Virus record (IMG/VR): IMGVR_UViG_3300042389_001489
Location: 1-34,774 of that record
Source of the DNA: a virus
Reading direction: 5' to 3' (one strand)
DNA: 34,774 nucleotides
The notes below the pieces were generated by a model. The model saw only the letters and a program-made list of their open reading frames with translations, made no database searches and was not told where the DNA came from. The position numbers and the translations under genes are program-made. This document shows, in pieces, positions 20,628-29,136 of the stretch (position 1 is the stretch's first letter; the number at the start of each line of letters is the position of its first letter).

Positions 20628-22981
20628 TTCCAACTACCTTTTTTCTGGTCTTCACCTTCTTCATGTCCATTGTCTGATCTATTGTCTGATCTGTCACGAA
20701 CACGTAAATTATTTATACTCTTTGATCCACCGTTTCTCAAAGGCTTTTTATGGTCAATGTCCTTGCCATCACCTTTTTTGGCACGACCTTTTTTAATCAT
20801 TAGCTCGCGTGCAGCTGTTCTTGCAGCACGCTCTTTTCTTTGCTTTGGTTTGCCGTGGTAATTTTTATATTCTTTTTTATAGTCTCTTTTGTATTCTTCT
20901 TGAAACTGCAAGAAAGCTACTAATCTTCTTGGATTGCTGTTATATCTTTCCAATACCAAATCGTATAGTGTTTTGAGTGGTGACTCAGTTTCTGTAGATT
21001 CCATCAAAACACTTGAATTTGTTTCAATGAATTCTGCTTCAGAATCTGTTATTAATTCTGAGCGCAACATGTTTGAAAGCACGAAGTTATTACTTAGAGC
21101 TTCAATCAAAACATCATTTAATATCAAGGTATTCTCATCGATTACTTGATTAGCAATTTTTTCATTATTCAATACAGGAATCTTAATTGTCTTTTTGCCA
21201 ATTGTAACGTAGTTATATTCAACTGAATTTAAATCCTTTGGTGCCATACCAGGAATTAGGCTTACGTTGATGTTAAAATCGTTTCCATTCAATAGATTTC
21301 CGATGATCGTATCTATTGGATTTATTGTGTTCGATGGAATCAACAAATCTTTAAGAGAAACTTTTTCTTGTTTCTGCTTTTGTTTTTCTTCAACTATTGT
21401 TCTGAATCTCCTTAAGAGATCTCCTGTTGAAGATTTAAAGTTTGATATATTAGATGTGTTGATTACATCTTTCGCAGGCTTGATTTCCAATTCTGCTTGC
21501 TTTGCAATCAAATTAAAATATTCATCACTCATTGGAAAGACGCCGTTAATTGTTACTAAATGATTTGGTGCTAATTCTGGCTGACGAATGTTGTCGCCAC
21601 GCAGATAAGTCTTGAGCAAATTTGCTATTACATTTGATTTAAATTCAGATTTAGCTGTTGACTTGGAACCTTTAAATAATGGTTTTGATGCATTCAACCA
21701 TTCGTTTTGGTAATTTGAAGCCAAAACCAATGGGTTAGGTTCACCATTTTCATCAAACACAGGTCCAATGTCATTTCCTGAAGCATCCTTCAATTTCATT
21801 GTTTGAAGTTGTTGCAACAACTCTGGATTGTTTTTTATAATTGAAAGAGCTTCATCTGGTATCAACATTGTTGAATATTTTGCTTGAGCTTCTTGTCCAA
21901 CTTTCATCAACTGTTGAAGTTGTGGATCTTTTGCAATTAAATCTTGATTTGCTATGGCTTGTGTCAAAGCACTTCCAATCAAACCTTTGAAAGACTTATT
22001 TGATTGATCGAATTGTGTTGTCGATAAAGCCAGTTCGCCACCAGCAGAAACTTTGAACTTATAGTTTCCGCAAGACATATCTACTGAACCTTCGTCTTGC
22101 ACACCTTGAGTTCCAGCTTCAATAGATGAAACAAGATTTTGAATGCATTCATCACCAATTTGTGATAGAACTTTTCTTGCAGTCAAGAAGGCAGATCTTG
22201 TGAATTCCATTGCAGAAGGAGACATCATGTTATATGTCATTAATTCTTGTTCACTTGCACCAGCCTTCATCTTTGCAAGGAACACCAATGCATTCATTAC
22301 CTGTTGATTGTATGGGAGACTTGAAACTGGGCTAAGATTAAACTTAACAGTCAAATTTTCATAAGACATATTATCGAAATCCCTATTTGTAGGGGGATTC
22401 CGCATCATCTTGAAATATTCATCTCTGATTTCTGGTGGAACTTGAGCTAATTGAGAAGCATCCATTTGAGACATCGCCTGGAATATCTCTTTTTTATTCA
22501 TTCTCTTGGCTTTTTTCTTCTCTTCTGGTTCAGCCTTTTTCTCAGATGGTTCTTCTTTTTTCTCTTCTGAAGATTCTTTCTTTTCTTTCTTTTCAGAAGA
22601 TTCTTTAGTTTTTACATCACCAAAAAGAAGTTTTGAAGCCCGTGTTTGTTCAAATTTTGGATCTCTAGTTAATTGTTGAGCTTCATCAATGGTGAGAGTT
22701 TCTTTATTGATCTTTTCGTGTTTACTGTCGTCAAATGAATCTTTAAAGATAAGTTGAACTTGACCATCTCTTGTTCTTACGGCAATTACTTCTTTTATAA
22801 GTTCTTGCTTCGGTTTGCGTTCTCTTGGTATTTGGCGAGATCTTTCTGCTCTTTTACGAGCAGCATCCTTAGCCTTTAAAGAGGTTGAACCTGCTTTGGC
22901 TCTATCCTTACGCATTGCTTCCCCGGTTTTAGCGACAGGGCTGGCTTCAAACAAATTTTGAAAAAGTTTAATAAATTGCAT
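20624..22981 (-). CDS. Large late protein with HNH-like C-terminal domain
   Basis: 785 residues. N-terminal MQFIKLFQNLFEAS fits a capsid-targeting peptide (LFE before Ala-Ser). Residues 20-170 are very charged and low in complexity (RKRAERSRQ, KKEKKESSEEKKEEPSEKK). The middle (170-690) is a folded-looking region with many Asn, Gln and Leu. The C-terminus (about 695-770) has RAARTAARELMIKKGRAKKG then DGKDIDHKKPLRNGGSKSINNLRV, which matches the DH...N..NL core of HNH-type modules common in phage virion proteins. A CTAAATA box is seven bases before the ATG. It may be an internal or ejected protein carrying a nuclease-like end. Confidence 0.72.
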   Translation of the reverse strand: MQFIKLFQNLFEASPVAKTGEAMRKDRAKAGSTSLKAKDAARKRAERSRQIPRERKPKQELIKEVIAVRTRDGQVQLIFKDSFDDSKHEKINKETLTIDEAQQLTRDPKFEQTRASKLLFGDVKTKESSEKKEKKESSEEKKEEPSEKKAEPEEKKKAKRMNKKEIFQAMSQMDASQLAQVPPEIRDEYFKMMRNPPTNRDFDNMSYENLTVKFNLSPVSSLPYNQQVMNALVFLAKMKAGASEQELMTYNMMSPSAMEFTRSAFLTARKVLSQIGDECIQNLVSSIEAGTQGVQDEGSVDMSCGNYKFKVSAGGELALSTTQFDQSNKSFKGLIGSALTQAIANQDLIAKDPQLQQLMKVGQEAQAKYSTMLIPDEALSIIKNNPELLQQLQTMKLKDASGNDIGPVFDENGEPNPLVLASNYQNEWLNASKPLFKGSKSTAKSEFKSNVIANLLKTYLRGDNIRQPELAPNHLVTINGVFPMSDEYFNLIAKQAELEIKPAKDVINTSNISNFKSSTGDLLRRFRTIVEEKQKQKQEKVSLKDLLIPSNTINPIDTIIGNLLNGNDFNINVSLIPGMAPKDLNSVEYNYVTIGKKTIKIPVLNNEKIANQVIDENTLILNDVLIEALSNNFVLSNMLRSELITDSEAEFIETNSSVLMESTETESPLKTLYDLVLERYNSNPRRLVAFLQFQEEYKRDYKKEYKNYHGKPKQRKERAARTAARELMIKKGRAKKGDGKDIDHKKPLRNGGSKSINNLRVRDRSDNRSDNGHEEGEDQKKGSWK

Positions 22982-22988
22982 CTCAAAT

Positions 22989-22996
22989 TATTTAGC
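22989..22996 (-). promoter_or_regulatory. T4-late-type promoter box GCTAAATA
   Basis: GCTAAATA on the minus strand, seven bases before the ATG at 22981, overlapping the upstream stop codon (22992-22994). Confidence 0.5.
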
Positions 22997-23588
22997 CTTC
23001 TGGAGATGCGTTATATTTTTCCAGAGGGTTATATAATTTGAGATTTTTATAAGTTTTAGCCTTACCAATGGCTATTTTTCTTAGATTTGCATAGTCTAAA
23101 TTATTATTTTTGGCAAATTCAGCAATGCTTGGAACAGTTATAATTTCATTTGTATTGATGTCTTGAAATATTGCTGACTGTGTTATTTGAACCTTTTTCT
23201 TTTTAGGTTTCTTGGCCTTTACTTTGGCTCCCTCAGTTTCCTTTACTGGGCGTATTTCAACTGCTGTCCAGCCTTTATAAGTCTTTCTTTTACCATTTAA
23301 AAGTTCACAAATTTTTACAGCAGTCATACCATTTTGTCTACCAAATTCTGTCATGTTGGTAAAGAATGTCTTTTCTCCCGTATCCACCCTTTTTAACCAA
23401 TAACCATTCTGTTGTTCTACTGGACTTTTCCAAATCCAATATCGACCATCTTGAATAAAAAAACCACCATGTTCTTGAACAAACTTAGCTCGGAACTTAG
23501 TGGCTTTTGAATTATCATTCATCTGAGTCCACAGTTTAGATCCTTTACTGTTGACCTGATCTTCTATTGTTTTTACATCCTTATACAT
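22992..23588 (-). CDS. DNA-binding protein with two NUMOD-like repeats, no nuclease domain
   Basis: 198 residues. Two copies of a roughly 40-residue unit occur at about 70-110 (GEKTFFTNMTEFGRQNG...ELLNGKRKTYKGW) and 145-186 (NEIITVPSIAEFAKNNN...RKIAIGKAKTYKNL). Each has a hairpin, a helix-turn-helix-like core and the closing GKxKTYK motif. These are NUMOD-type modules, which give homing endonucleases and other phage proteins sequence-specific DNA contact. No GIY-YIG or HNH catalytic motif is present, so it may be a regulator or the remnant of a homing endonuclease. Its ATG overlaps the upstream stop by 8 bases. Confidence 0.7.
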   Translation of the reverse strand: MYKDVKTIEDQVNSKGSKLWTQMNDNSKATKFRAKFVQEHGGFFIQDGRYWIWKSPVEQQNGYWLKRVDTGEKTFFTNMTEFGRQNGMTAVKICELLNGKRKTYKGWTAVEIRPVKETEGAKVKAKKPKKKKVQITQSAIFQDINTNEIITVPSIAEFAKNNNLDYANLRKIAIGKAKTYKNLKLYNPLEKYNASPEG

Positions 23589-24237
23589 AATGAGCTTCTT
23601 TATACCTCTTAACTAACTTTGAAAGATGACGAACATATTGTAAAGGATTACCTTGGAAGACTTGACGTAATCCATCTTCACAAGCAATCAATATTGCAAA
23701 ATTTTCAATTATTGTATTGGTTCTTTCTTGATACATCAATGCATAGGCAGTTGCTTGTGCAAAGTAATTATCAATATCGGATTCTCTTTTTTCCTTTGAA
23801 CTAGCTTTAAAATCTATAATAGAAAGCTTTCCATCATATTCTGCAATACAATCTACTCTTCCCGCCAATCCTATTGTTTTAGAATATAAAGGTTGCTCTA
23901 AGGCAACGATATTGTCTATTTTGTCTATCTCTGGTTTTATTAAACTGAACAGAGCTTTTTGAGTTGAATGCAATCCATCAAAATCAATATCAACATTATT
24001 GATATAGTCTTCAAGTAGTTTATGAAACTTAGTTCCTCTTGAAGTTACTCTTTTGCTTTCTTCTGGATTTCTTGCACGCCACTCACTGAAGAATTGTTGT
24101 TTTTCCCAACCAACAACAGTTGTTACGCTGGGAAAAATTCCTGCTGGAGTCTTGTAAAGTCTTGATCCGTTTTGATATACTTCTTCTAACTTGAGGTCAA
24201 AAGAAACAGGCTTGTGTGTAAATGTTTTTCTTTGCAT
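23581..24237 (-). CDS. PD-(D/E)XK nuclease (Cas4/RecB/MGME1-like)
   Basis: 218 residues, a complete single-domain nuclease. Motifs in order: the early SRGTKFHKLLE helix (about 66-76, His 72), LEQPLYSKTIGLAGRVD with D129 in the GxxD element, IIDFKASS with D142 and K144 as the D-x-K pair, and QATAYA (161-166, motif IV Gln). Such proteins degrade single-stranded or recessed DNA ends in recombination and end processing, and related ones are common in T4-like marine phages. The ATG at 24237 follows an AT-rich gap. Its stop overlaps the NUMOD-like gene. Confidence 0.85.
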   Translation of the reverse strand: MQRKTFTHKPVSFDLKLEEVYQNGSRLYKTPAGIFPSVTTVVGWEKQQFFSEWRARNPEESKRVTSRGTKFHKLLEDYINNVDIDFDGLHSTQKALFSLIKPEIDKIDNIVALEQPLYSKTIGLAGRVDCIAEYDGKLSIIDFKASSKEKRESDIDNYFAQATAYALMYQERTNTIIENFAILIACEDGLRQVFQGNPLQYVRHLSKLVKRYKEAHYV

Positions 24238-24287
24238 TAATTCAACTTTATAAAATATTATAACACCAAAATCTAAAATAACAAATC

Positions 24288-25043
24288 TTAAACTATCTTA
24301 TATAGACGAGATATTCTACCTAATGCATCGGCTGCTAAACTTACATCTAAATTTTCACGCTTTCCCTGCGGTTCAATGACCAAACCACCTTTTTGTGGTT
24401 CAGCTGCATAATTTTCCACACCCCCACCACCTCCTACACCACCAATAAGACCAGTTAATATTGATTCTCCTGAAGGTGGTCTTCTTTTTAATTCTTCTTG
24501 TGGCTTAGGTGTAACTTCTTCCTTGGGCTTGGTTTTACCTTTTTCTTTGGACTTAGGTTCTTCCTTGGGCTTTTGGTTTGGTTCTTCCTTGGGCTTTTGG
24601 TTTGGTTCTTCCTTGGGCTTTTGGTTTGGTTCTTCCTTGGGCTTTTGGTTTGGTTCTTCCTTGGGCTTTTGGTTTGGTTCTTCCTTGGGCTTAGGTTCTT
24701 CCTTGGGCTTAGGTGGTTCTGCTGGCTTTGGCTCGGCTGGCTTTGGCTCGGCTGGCTTTGGTGGTGCTGGTTTTGGCTCTGCTGGCTTTGGTGGTGCTGG
24801 TGCAGGAGCGGGAGCAGGAGCGGGAGCAGGGGGTGCTTCTACTGATTTTCCAGGTTTTATTTTTTTTGCAGCAGCTCTTGCAGCAGCTTCTGCAGCTTCT
24901 TTTGCAGCACGTGCAGCAGCTTCTTTAGCTGCAGCTTTTGCAGCAGCTCCTACTAAATCAACTAAAATAGCTGCACCACCTTCTTGTAAAGATTGTTGAT
25001 ATCTTGCTTCTAATAATTTGTGAACTATTGGATTAAGTTTCAT
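24288..25043 (-). CDS. Ala/Pro/Lys/Glu-rich repeat protein, probable virion protein
   Basis: 251 residues from the ATG at 25043. An N-terminal peptide [19 protein letters not shown] (LLE before Ala, fitting a prohead-protease site) is followed by an Ala-rich helix (about 25-62), then proline-rich repeats ([16 protein letters not shown]) and a tandem KPKEEPNQ repeat encoded by 24-bp DNA repeats. A Gly-rich segment (GGVGGGGGV) and a short folded end follow. Such extended Pro-Lys-Glu regions act as spacers. An upstream ATG at 25067 overlaps the previous gene and is less likely. Confidence 0.65.
   Translation of the reverse strand: MKLNPIVHKLLEARYQQSLQEGGAAILVDLVGAAAKAAAKEAAARAAKEAAEAAARAAAKKIKPGKSVEAPPAPAPAPAPAPAPPKPAEPKPAPPKPAEPKPAEPKPAEPPKPKEEPKPKEEPNQKPKEEPNQKPKEEPNQKPKEEPNQKPKEEPNQKPKEEPKSKEKGKTKPKEEVTPKPQEELKRRPPSGESILTGLIGGVGGGGGVENYAAEPQKGGLVIEPQGKRENLDVSLAADALGRISRLYKIV
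24556..24711. repeat. Tandem 24-bp repeat
   Basis: GGTTCTTCCTTGGGCTTTTG begins each 24-bp unit, at 24556, 24580, 24604, 24628, 24652 and 24676, then shortened 18-bp forms follow to about 24711. The units are nearly identical and encode KPKEEPNQ on the minus strand. Copy number is likely to vary by slippage or recombination. Confidence 0.9.
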
Positions 25044-25047
25044 GTTT

Positions 25048-26451
25048 TTATGATGGTAAGAAACCACTTAAATCGGGAAGATAATCTGTCCAACTTTTTG
25101 TTGTTTCACTTGGCTTTTTACTTTTACGAGCTTCTGCTGCTTTTCTTTTTATTTCTTCTGCTTCTTTATTAATTTCTTCTGCACTTTTTCCTTCAGTTTT
25201 TCTTATTGTTTCAATTCCACCCAATTTTTCTGCAAACTTTTGAACAGGTTGTGATTGACCGATGGCTTTTCCTACTTCGTAACCACCGTATGCTGCAGCA
25301 GCCAATCCAGCACCAGCAACAGCGCCACCACCTGCTGCCGAAAGTGCTGCTCTAGTTCCTAGAGACTTAATTCCCTGTTTCATTGCAAGTTGTGTAGCTG
25401 CATCAACAGCTCCCATGGCACCCCATTCAACTGGTGTTTTGACAGCACCGGATTTTAGAGTTTCAATTCCAGTAACATCGGCTGCTTTATCTAAAGCAGC
25501 TCCTGCAACTTCTCCTGCAATAAGACCTGTTACGAGACCAGCCGCTCCTGGCTTAGTGAATACTGATTTTATTGCACCACCAACTTCTTTTCCTAGTGCT
25601 TTGGGATATTGTGTTACTGGTGTTGGGAATTGTGTTTTTAATTTTCCTGCAGCTTCACCAGCAAGCTCTCCAACTTTTGCCGGAACTTGCTTTAGTGTTT
25701 TGGTCATAGTTTCATTTTCTAATGCACCAGCAACTTTTTCTGCAGCAGTTCCTACTTTTTCAACACCTTTTTGTAGTAAACCAGGTTTTGCTGGTTCTGC
25801 AACTGGTGGAGTTGGTGTAGTTGGAGCAACTTTAGGTTCAGCAACAACCGGAGGAGCTTTTGGAGTTGGTTTGGATGCTTGAGGTTTTGCTTTTGGAGCA
25901 TTTTCTGCTCGTCTTGCTTCAAGCCATTTTTGATACTGTTCTCTAGACCAAAGAGCAGATGGTTTTTCAGATTTGAAAGGCGTTCTTTCTGGTCTTTTAA
26001 CTGATTCAGGAGCTTCTGATGAAGGAAGTTCTAATGGAGTGCTTGGTTTAGCTTCTGGTGCTTTTACTTCTGGTGCTTTTACTTCTCCAGTAGATGGAGT
26101 GGACTTTTTTGGTTTATCTTCTATTTCGTGTCTGCGTCTAACGCCTGCCAAATCTCTTTTAGCAACTTCAGCTGGTGATTCTCTTTTAAGTTCTCTAGTC
26201 AAGCCTTTTTCTTGTGCTTGTTTAGTCATTGCATCTAATGCTGCTTGATCACTTGCTGTTAATTTTTCACCTTTTTTCATTTTATCCAAAACAGCATTAC
26301 CTTTAGCAACAACGTCGGATTGTCTTATTAATTCAAAAGGATCCACACCAAGTTCTTCAGCAATATAATTCAATAAACGTTCATACAAAATAATATATTG
26401 TTCTGTTAGAACTTGAACTTTATTACGATATAAGTTTGTTAGATGGTCCAT
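25048..26451 (-). CDS. Ala-rich late protein with glycine-zipper-like membrane region
   Basis: 467 residues. The N-terminal helix MDHLTNLYRNKVQVLTEQY ends in LTE. Residues about 60-220 are charged and proline-rich (KAPEVKAPEAKP, PAKPGLLQKG). Residues about 270-400 contain several Ala/Gly-rich hydrophobic stretches (GLVTGLIAGEVAGAALD, AALSAAGGGAVAGAGLAAAAYGGYEVG), typical of proteins that insert in or cross membranes. The C-terminus is a Lys/Glu helix. The pattern fits a packaged protein ejected with the DNA and forming a channel, but there is no direct homologue I can name. The upstream gene ends two bases before its ATG. Confidence 0.6.
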   Translation of the reverse strand: MDHLTNLYRNKVQVLTEQYIILYERLLNYIAEELGVDPFELIRQSDVVAKGNAVLDKMKKGEKLTASDQAALDAMTKQAQEKGLTRELKRESPAEVAKRDLAGVRRRHEIEDKPKKSTPSTGEVKAPEVKAPEAKPSTPLELPSSEAPESVKRPERTPFKSEKPSALWSREQYQKWLEARRAENAPKAKPQASKPTPKAPPVVAEPKVAPTTPTPPVAEPAKPGLLQKGVEKVGTAAEKVAGALENETMTKTLKQVPAKVGELAGEAAGKLKTQFPTPVTQYPKALGKEVGGAIKSVFTKPGAAGLVTGLIAGEVAGAALDKAADVTGIETLKSGAVKTPVEWGAMGAVDAATQLAMKQGIKSLGTRAALSAAGGGAVAGAGLAAAAYGGYEVGKAIGQSQPVQKFAEKLGGIETIRKTEGKSAEEINKEAEEIKRKAAEARKSKKPSETTKSWTDYLPDLSGFLPS

Positions 26452-26452
26452 A

Positions 26453-27667
26453 TTAAGCTCTATAAGTATCTAAAGAAGTTTCTGATGCTGAAGCTGTTTT
26501 AGTTCCGGTTTCAACTTTTGGTGCTGACTTGGCTGCGATTCTCTTTTTTGATTCTTCTTGTTCTGCTTCTAATTCTTGTGGAGTTTTGACACGACCTTCT
26601 TTGTCTCTTAGATTTAGAAGATATTTGGAAGCAAGTCTTGAAGATACATCTACATTTTTTTCTCTGTCTTGACGATCTTTTGTCTTCACTTCTCTTCCAA
26701 TTCTTGTTTGAATTTCTTCATCACTCAAAGCATCTTCGCCTTGTGCAGCTCTTTGAGCGCGAAGTTTATTTACTTCATAAGTAGCACGGTTTGCTTGTGA
26801 CAATTTGCTCACGTCTACGGTTCCCATTCTTACTAATTTTTCTTCTGCTTCTCTTTGTTTTAAAAGATTTCTCTTTTGATAAGCTGCTTTTCTTGATTTA
26901 ACAAAATCGGAATCCTCGGGTTTAGCTGTGGGAGTATCTTTTTCAAGTTCTACCTTAGATAAATCAATTGAAGTTGCTTGAGATGGACTTCTTTTCATCA
27001 TCGAACCAACCAAGTCAAATTTATCTGCAAACTTATTTCTGCTAGCACCAGATTTTGTAGAATAATCTCCACCTTGAATACCATCATTTGATGCATTTTC
27101 TTCTGCTGAAAGTCTGTCCATCAAATTAAGTGCATTTGATTGTTCGGAAGATCCTTGTTCTGGACCATCTTCGCTATTCAAATAATCCTGAATGTCTTTA
27201 GATGACATCTTCATTCCAGTTGCATCTCTTTCAAGATTAAACTGATCGGGAGTTAATTTAGCAGCACCTTGAATTCTATTTTGTCTTGCTCTTTGGCGAG
27301 ACAATTGTTCTGGTGTCTTCTTGTTTGATCCACCAAAAAAAGAACTAACAGAACTATAGATATCATCAAAAATTCCTTCTTTGATTAATTTGAATCCATT
27401 GACATCTTGATTCTTTGTATAAGCAACACAAGAAGGATCATAGCCTTTTTCTGCCGATGAAACAGTTTTTATAACTTGACTGACAGTGTTTACTGTGTTA
27501 GACTTTGCATTAAACGAATTTTGCTTGTATACATTATTTTGTTCTAAAATGGTTTTTACACTGTTTACAACACTGGGCTTCTTTGTGATTGGAGCTTCTG
27601 TGTTTGGATTTTTGTTCATGAAATCCTTGACTTCCCAATAAAATTGTCTATTTTGTTTATTATCCAT
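26453..27667 (-). CDS. Charged late protein, probable virion component
   Basis: 404 residues, mostly helical and rich in Lys, Glu, Gln and Ser with no membrane segments. It contains FDDIYSSVSSFFGGSNKKTPEQLSRQ around 110-135 and long Arg/Lys/Glu helices towards the C-terminus (about 255-390). No family or catalytic motif recognised. A CTAAATA box lies ten bases before its ATG. The start is shared head-to-head with the plus strand (CATG). It is the first gene of a leftward operon with 25048-26451 and 24288-25043. Confidence 0.6.
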   Translation of the reverse strand: MDNKQNRQFYWEVKDFMNKNPNTEAPITKKPSVVNSVKTILEQNNVYKQNSFNAKSNTVNTVSQVIKTVSSAEKGYDPSCVAYTKNQDVNGFKLIKEGIFDDIYSSVSSFFGGSNKKTPEQLSRQRARQNRIQGAAKLTPDQFNLERDATGMKMSSKDIQDYLNSEDGPEQGSSEQSNALNLMDRLSAEENASNDGIQGGDYSTKSGASRNKFADKFDLVGSMMKRSPSQATSIDLSKVELEKDTPTAKPEDSDFVKSRKAAYQKRNLLKQREAEEKLVRMGTVDVSKLSQANRATYEVNKLRAQRAAQGEDALSDEEIQTRIGREVKTKDRQDREKNVDVSSRLASKYLLNLRDKEGRVKTPQELEAEQEESKKRIAAKSAPKVETGTKTASASETSLDTYRA

Positions 27668-27677
27668 GGCTGTAAAA

Positions 27678-27697
27678 TATTTAGATTTTCATAAATA
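27678..27697. promoter_or_regulatory. Divergent pair of T4-late-type promoter boxes
   Basis: TCTAAATA on the minus strand (27678-27685, 10 bases before the ATG at 27667) and CATAAATA on the plus strand (27690-27697, 10 bases before the ATG at 27708). The two boxes are only four bases apart, so two late polymerase complexes could not bind at once. Confidence 0.5.
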
Positions 27698-27707
27698 CTT
27701 AAAAGGT

Positions 27708-28196
27708 ATGAATAAGCAGGTTCTCTTGCTCAACCAAGACAATACACCACTTAATATTATTACCGTTGGAAAAGCTTTTAAATTGATGTCTCGGGATAAA
27801 GTCTGGGTGGATGAAACTTCTCCAGAGTATTATGAAGTAGTTTCTGTATCAAAAATTGTCAAAATTCCAAAAGTTTTGATTTTAAAATACTATGTAAAAC
27901 TACCATTCAAAAGAGTTGTTGCCAACAGAAAAAATATCTTCAAAAGAGATAATTATGTCTGTCAATATTGTGGTATAGATTTATGTGATAAGACAGCCAC
28001 AATTGACCATGTAATCCCAAGATCAAAGGGTGGAGGTTCCACATGGGTCAATATGGTTGCTGCTTGCAAAGATTGTAATCTATCCAAGGGAAATAGAACA
28101 CCCAAAGAAGCAAAAATGAATATTAAAAATAAACCAAAAGAGCCTTCTTATGGATTCTTGTTTGATCACATGCTAATTACTTTTAGAAAGAAATAA
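27708..28196 (+). CDS. HNH endonuclease family protein
   Basis: 162 residues from the ATG at 27708 (preceded by AAAAGG), which gives the usual family start MNKQVLLLNQDNTPLNI. The catalytic core is complete: RDNYVCQYCG (C85, C88), TIDHVIPRSKGGG (D100, H101), WVNMVAACKDCNLSKGNRTP (N115, C120, C123, N124). The four Cys bind zinc. This subtype, with an N-terminal LNQDxTPLN domain, is widespread in bacteria and phages as a free-standing protein; roles range from homing to packaging-related DNA cleavage. The upstream ATG at 27666 is less likely. Confidence 0.88.
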   Translation: MNKQVLLLNQDNTPLNIITVGKAFKLMSRDKVWVDETSPEYYEVVSVSKIVKIPKVLILKYYVKLPFKRVVANRKNIFKRDNYVCQYCGIDLCDKTATIDHVIPRSKGGGSTWVNMVAACKDCNLSKGNRTPKEAKMNIKNKPKEPSYGFLFDHMLITFRKK

Positions 28197-28197
28197 T

Positions 28198-28500
28198 ATG
28201 CCCAATTATTCGTTTAAATGTGATGGATGTGATCATAAATTTGAAACTTTTTTAAAAATGAGTGAATCAGACATTCCGTTAAAACAAAAGTGTCCATCAT
28301 GTGGCAAAAAGAAAGTAAAGAAAGATTGGTCTGACCAAAGAAATTCTATTGGGATGGATATGACTTTAACTCCTGCCAAAGTAAATGGCAGTGCTTGGAA
28401 AGAAGTTATCGACAGAATCAAAAATAGCGGAAATGTTCCAAAAAGATTCCATGACCGTTTGGATAATTCTGGTCAACATGCTGGCAGAATTGTTCGTTAA
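28198..28500 (+). CDS. FmdB-like zinc-ribbon protein
   Basis: 100 residues. The N-terminal 40 residues form a zinc ribbon: MPNYSFKCDGC with C8 and C11, and KCPSCG with C32 and C35, as in the FmdB/CxxC_CXXC_SSSS family. The C-terminal 60 residues are basic and helical (NGSAWKEVIDRIKNSG). FmdB proteins are possible regulators of uncertain function, and in phages they often sit beside DNA-metabolism genes. It starts one base after the HNH gene. Its stop overlaps the convergent resolvase stop in the palindrome TTAA (28497-28500). Confidence 0.82.
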   Translation: MPNYSFKCDGCDHKFETFLKMSESDIPLKQKCPSCGKKKVKKDWSDQRNSIGMDMTLTPAKVNGSAWKEVIDRIKNSGNVPKRFHDRLDNSGQHAGRIVR

Positions 28501-29045
28501 TTTTTGCTAGCCACCAAAGATTTTAAAATATAATAACTGTCAACGATGTCCGTTACCGGATTTGTCAAAGATTTTTGGTTAAAAGTAAAGACCAAATCTG
28601 TATTTGTCTCTTCACAGAAGGCTTTGTACATTGCCGCTTTATCAGCGTTACCTTTGCCTGTGGCGAGTTTCTTTGCCTTGGACGGCTCTATGATGGTCAC
28701 CGGAACCCCGGCCTTATAGAGCTTATGCTTAAAGATACCCATATTCTCAGCAAGATTAAAAATTTTGCCCTTTGAACCGTATGAATATCCCTCTATGGCC
28801 ACATCTGCAGCCCCTATGCATAAATTTGATGCCCAATCGGATATGCTGTCGAAACGATCAACATCCGCCACATATTCCTGAAAACTTTCACCAGTTATGT
28901 TTGGTAAAATTTTATCTGCAAATTTTTTGGTATTTGTCAGATAATAGAAAAAACAGTTTGAAAATTTAAATTCTTTACGCTCATCGAAAAGACATAGACA
29001 CGGGCATGTTATTGAGTAGTCAACACCTACGAGCATATAGAACAT
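28497..29045 (-). CDS. RuvC-like Holliday-junction resolvase
   Basis: 182 residues, the usual size for RuvC-type resolvases. The RNase-H-fold acidic residues are present: D9 in LVGVDYSI (strand 1), E85 in DVAIEGYSYG (strand 4), and D166/D169 in TDIVDSYYI near the C-terminus. The basic segment PSKAKKLATGKGNADKAAM (121-139) fits the substrate-binding loop. Such enzymes resolve branched DNA before packaging, a task done in T4 by the unrelated gp49. A TATAAATA box lies three bases before the ATG at 29045; a second ATG at 29036 starts directly at MLVGVDYS. Confidence 0.85.
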   Translation of the reverse strand: MFYMLVGVDYSITCPCLCLFDERKEFKFSNCFFYYLTNTKKFADKILPNITGESFQEYVADVDRFDSISDWASNLCIGAADVAIEGYSYGSKGKIFNLAENMGIFKHKLYKAGVPVTIIEPSKAKKLATGKGNADKAAMYKAFCEETNTDLVFTFNQKSLTNPVTDIVDSYYILKSLVASKN

Positions 29046-29048
29046 AGA

Positions 29049-29056
29049 TATTTATA
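29049..29056 (-). promoter_or_regulatory. Perfect T4-late promoter box TATAAATA (proximal)
   Basis: TATAAATA on the minus strand, three bases before the ATG at 29045 and 12 before the alternative ATG at 29036. It is the second of two identical boxes in tandem; the structured RNA element lies between them. Confidence 0.55.
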
Positions 29057-29067
29057 CCTCGCTCGGA

Positions 29068-29136
29068 GGATGTGGTCCTTGGTTCTCGGTTGAATCTACT
29101 TCGAATATCCAAAAGAGAACGAGGTTTCCAACATCC
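29068..29136 (-). ncRNA. Long rod-like structured RNA element
   Basis: On the minus strand three nested helices can form: GGATGT-GG with CCACATCC (8 bp with one bulged T), GTTCTC with GAGAAC (6 bp), and TTGGAT with ATTCAA (6 bp) closing an 11-base loop. It starts about 6 bases after the expected transcription start of the distal TATAAATA box (29148-29155). It could be a small phage RNA or a structured leader of the resolvase mRNA. No known riboswitch is recognised. Confidence 0.6.

Noticed and set aside
24556-24711. CRISPR array
   Set aside because: The 24-bp units are directly adjacent without spacers and encode a peptide repeat.
24498-24999. Plus-strand open frames rich in Gly/Phe/Leu
   Set aside because: These are antisense images of the Pro/Lys/Glu/Ala repeat gene, whose repeats keep several frames open.
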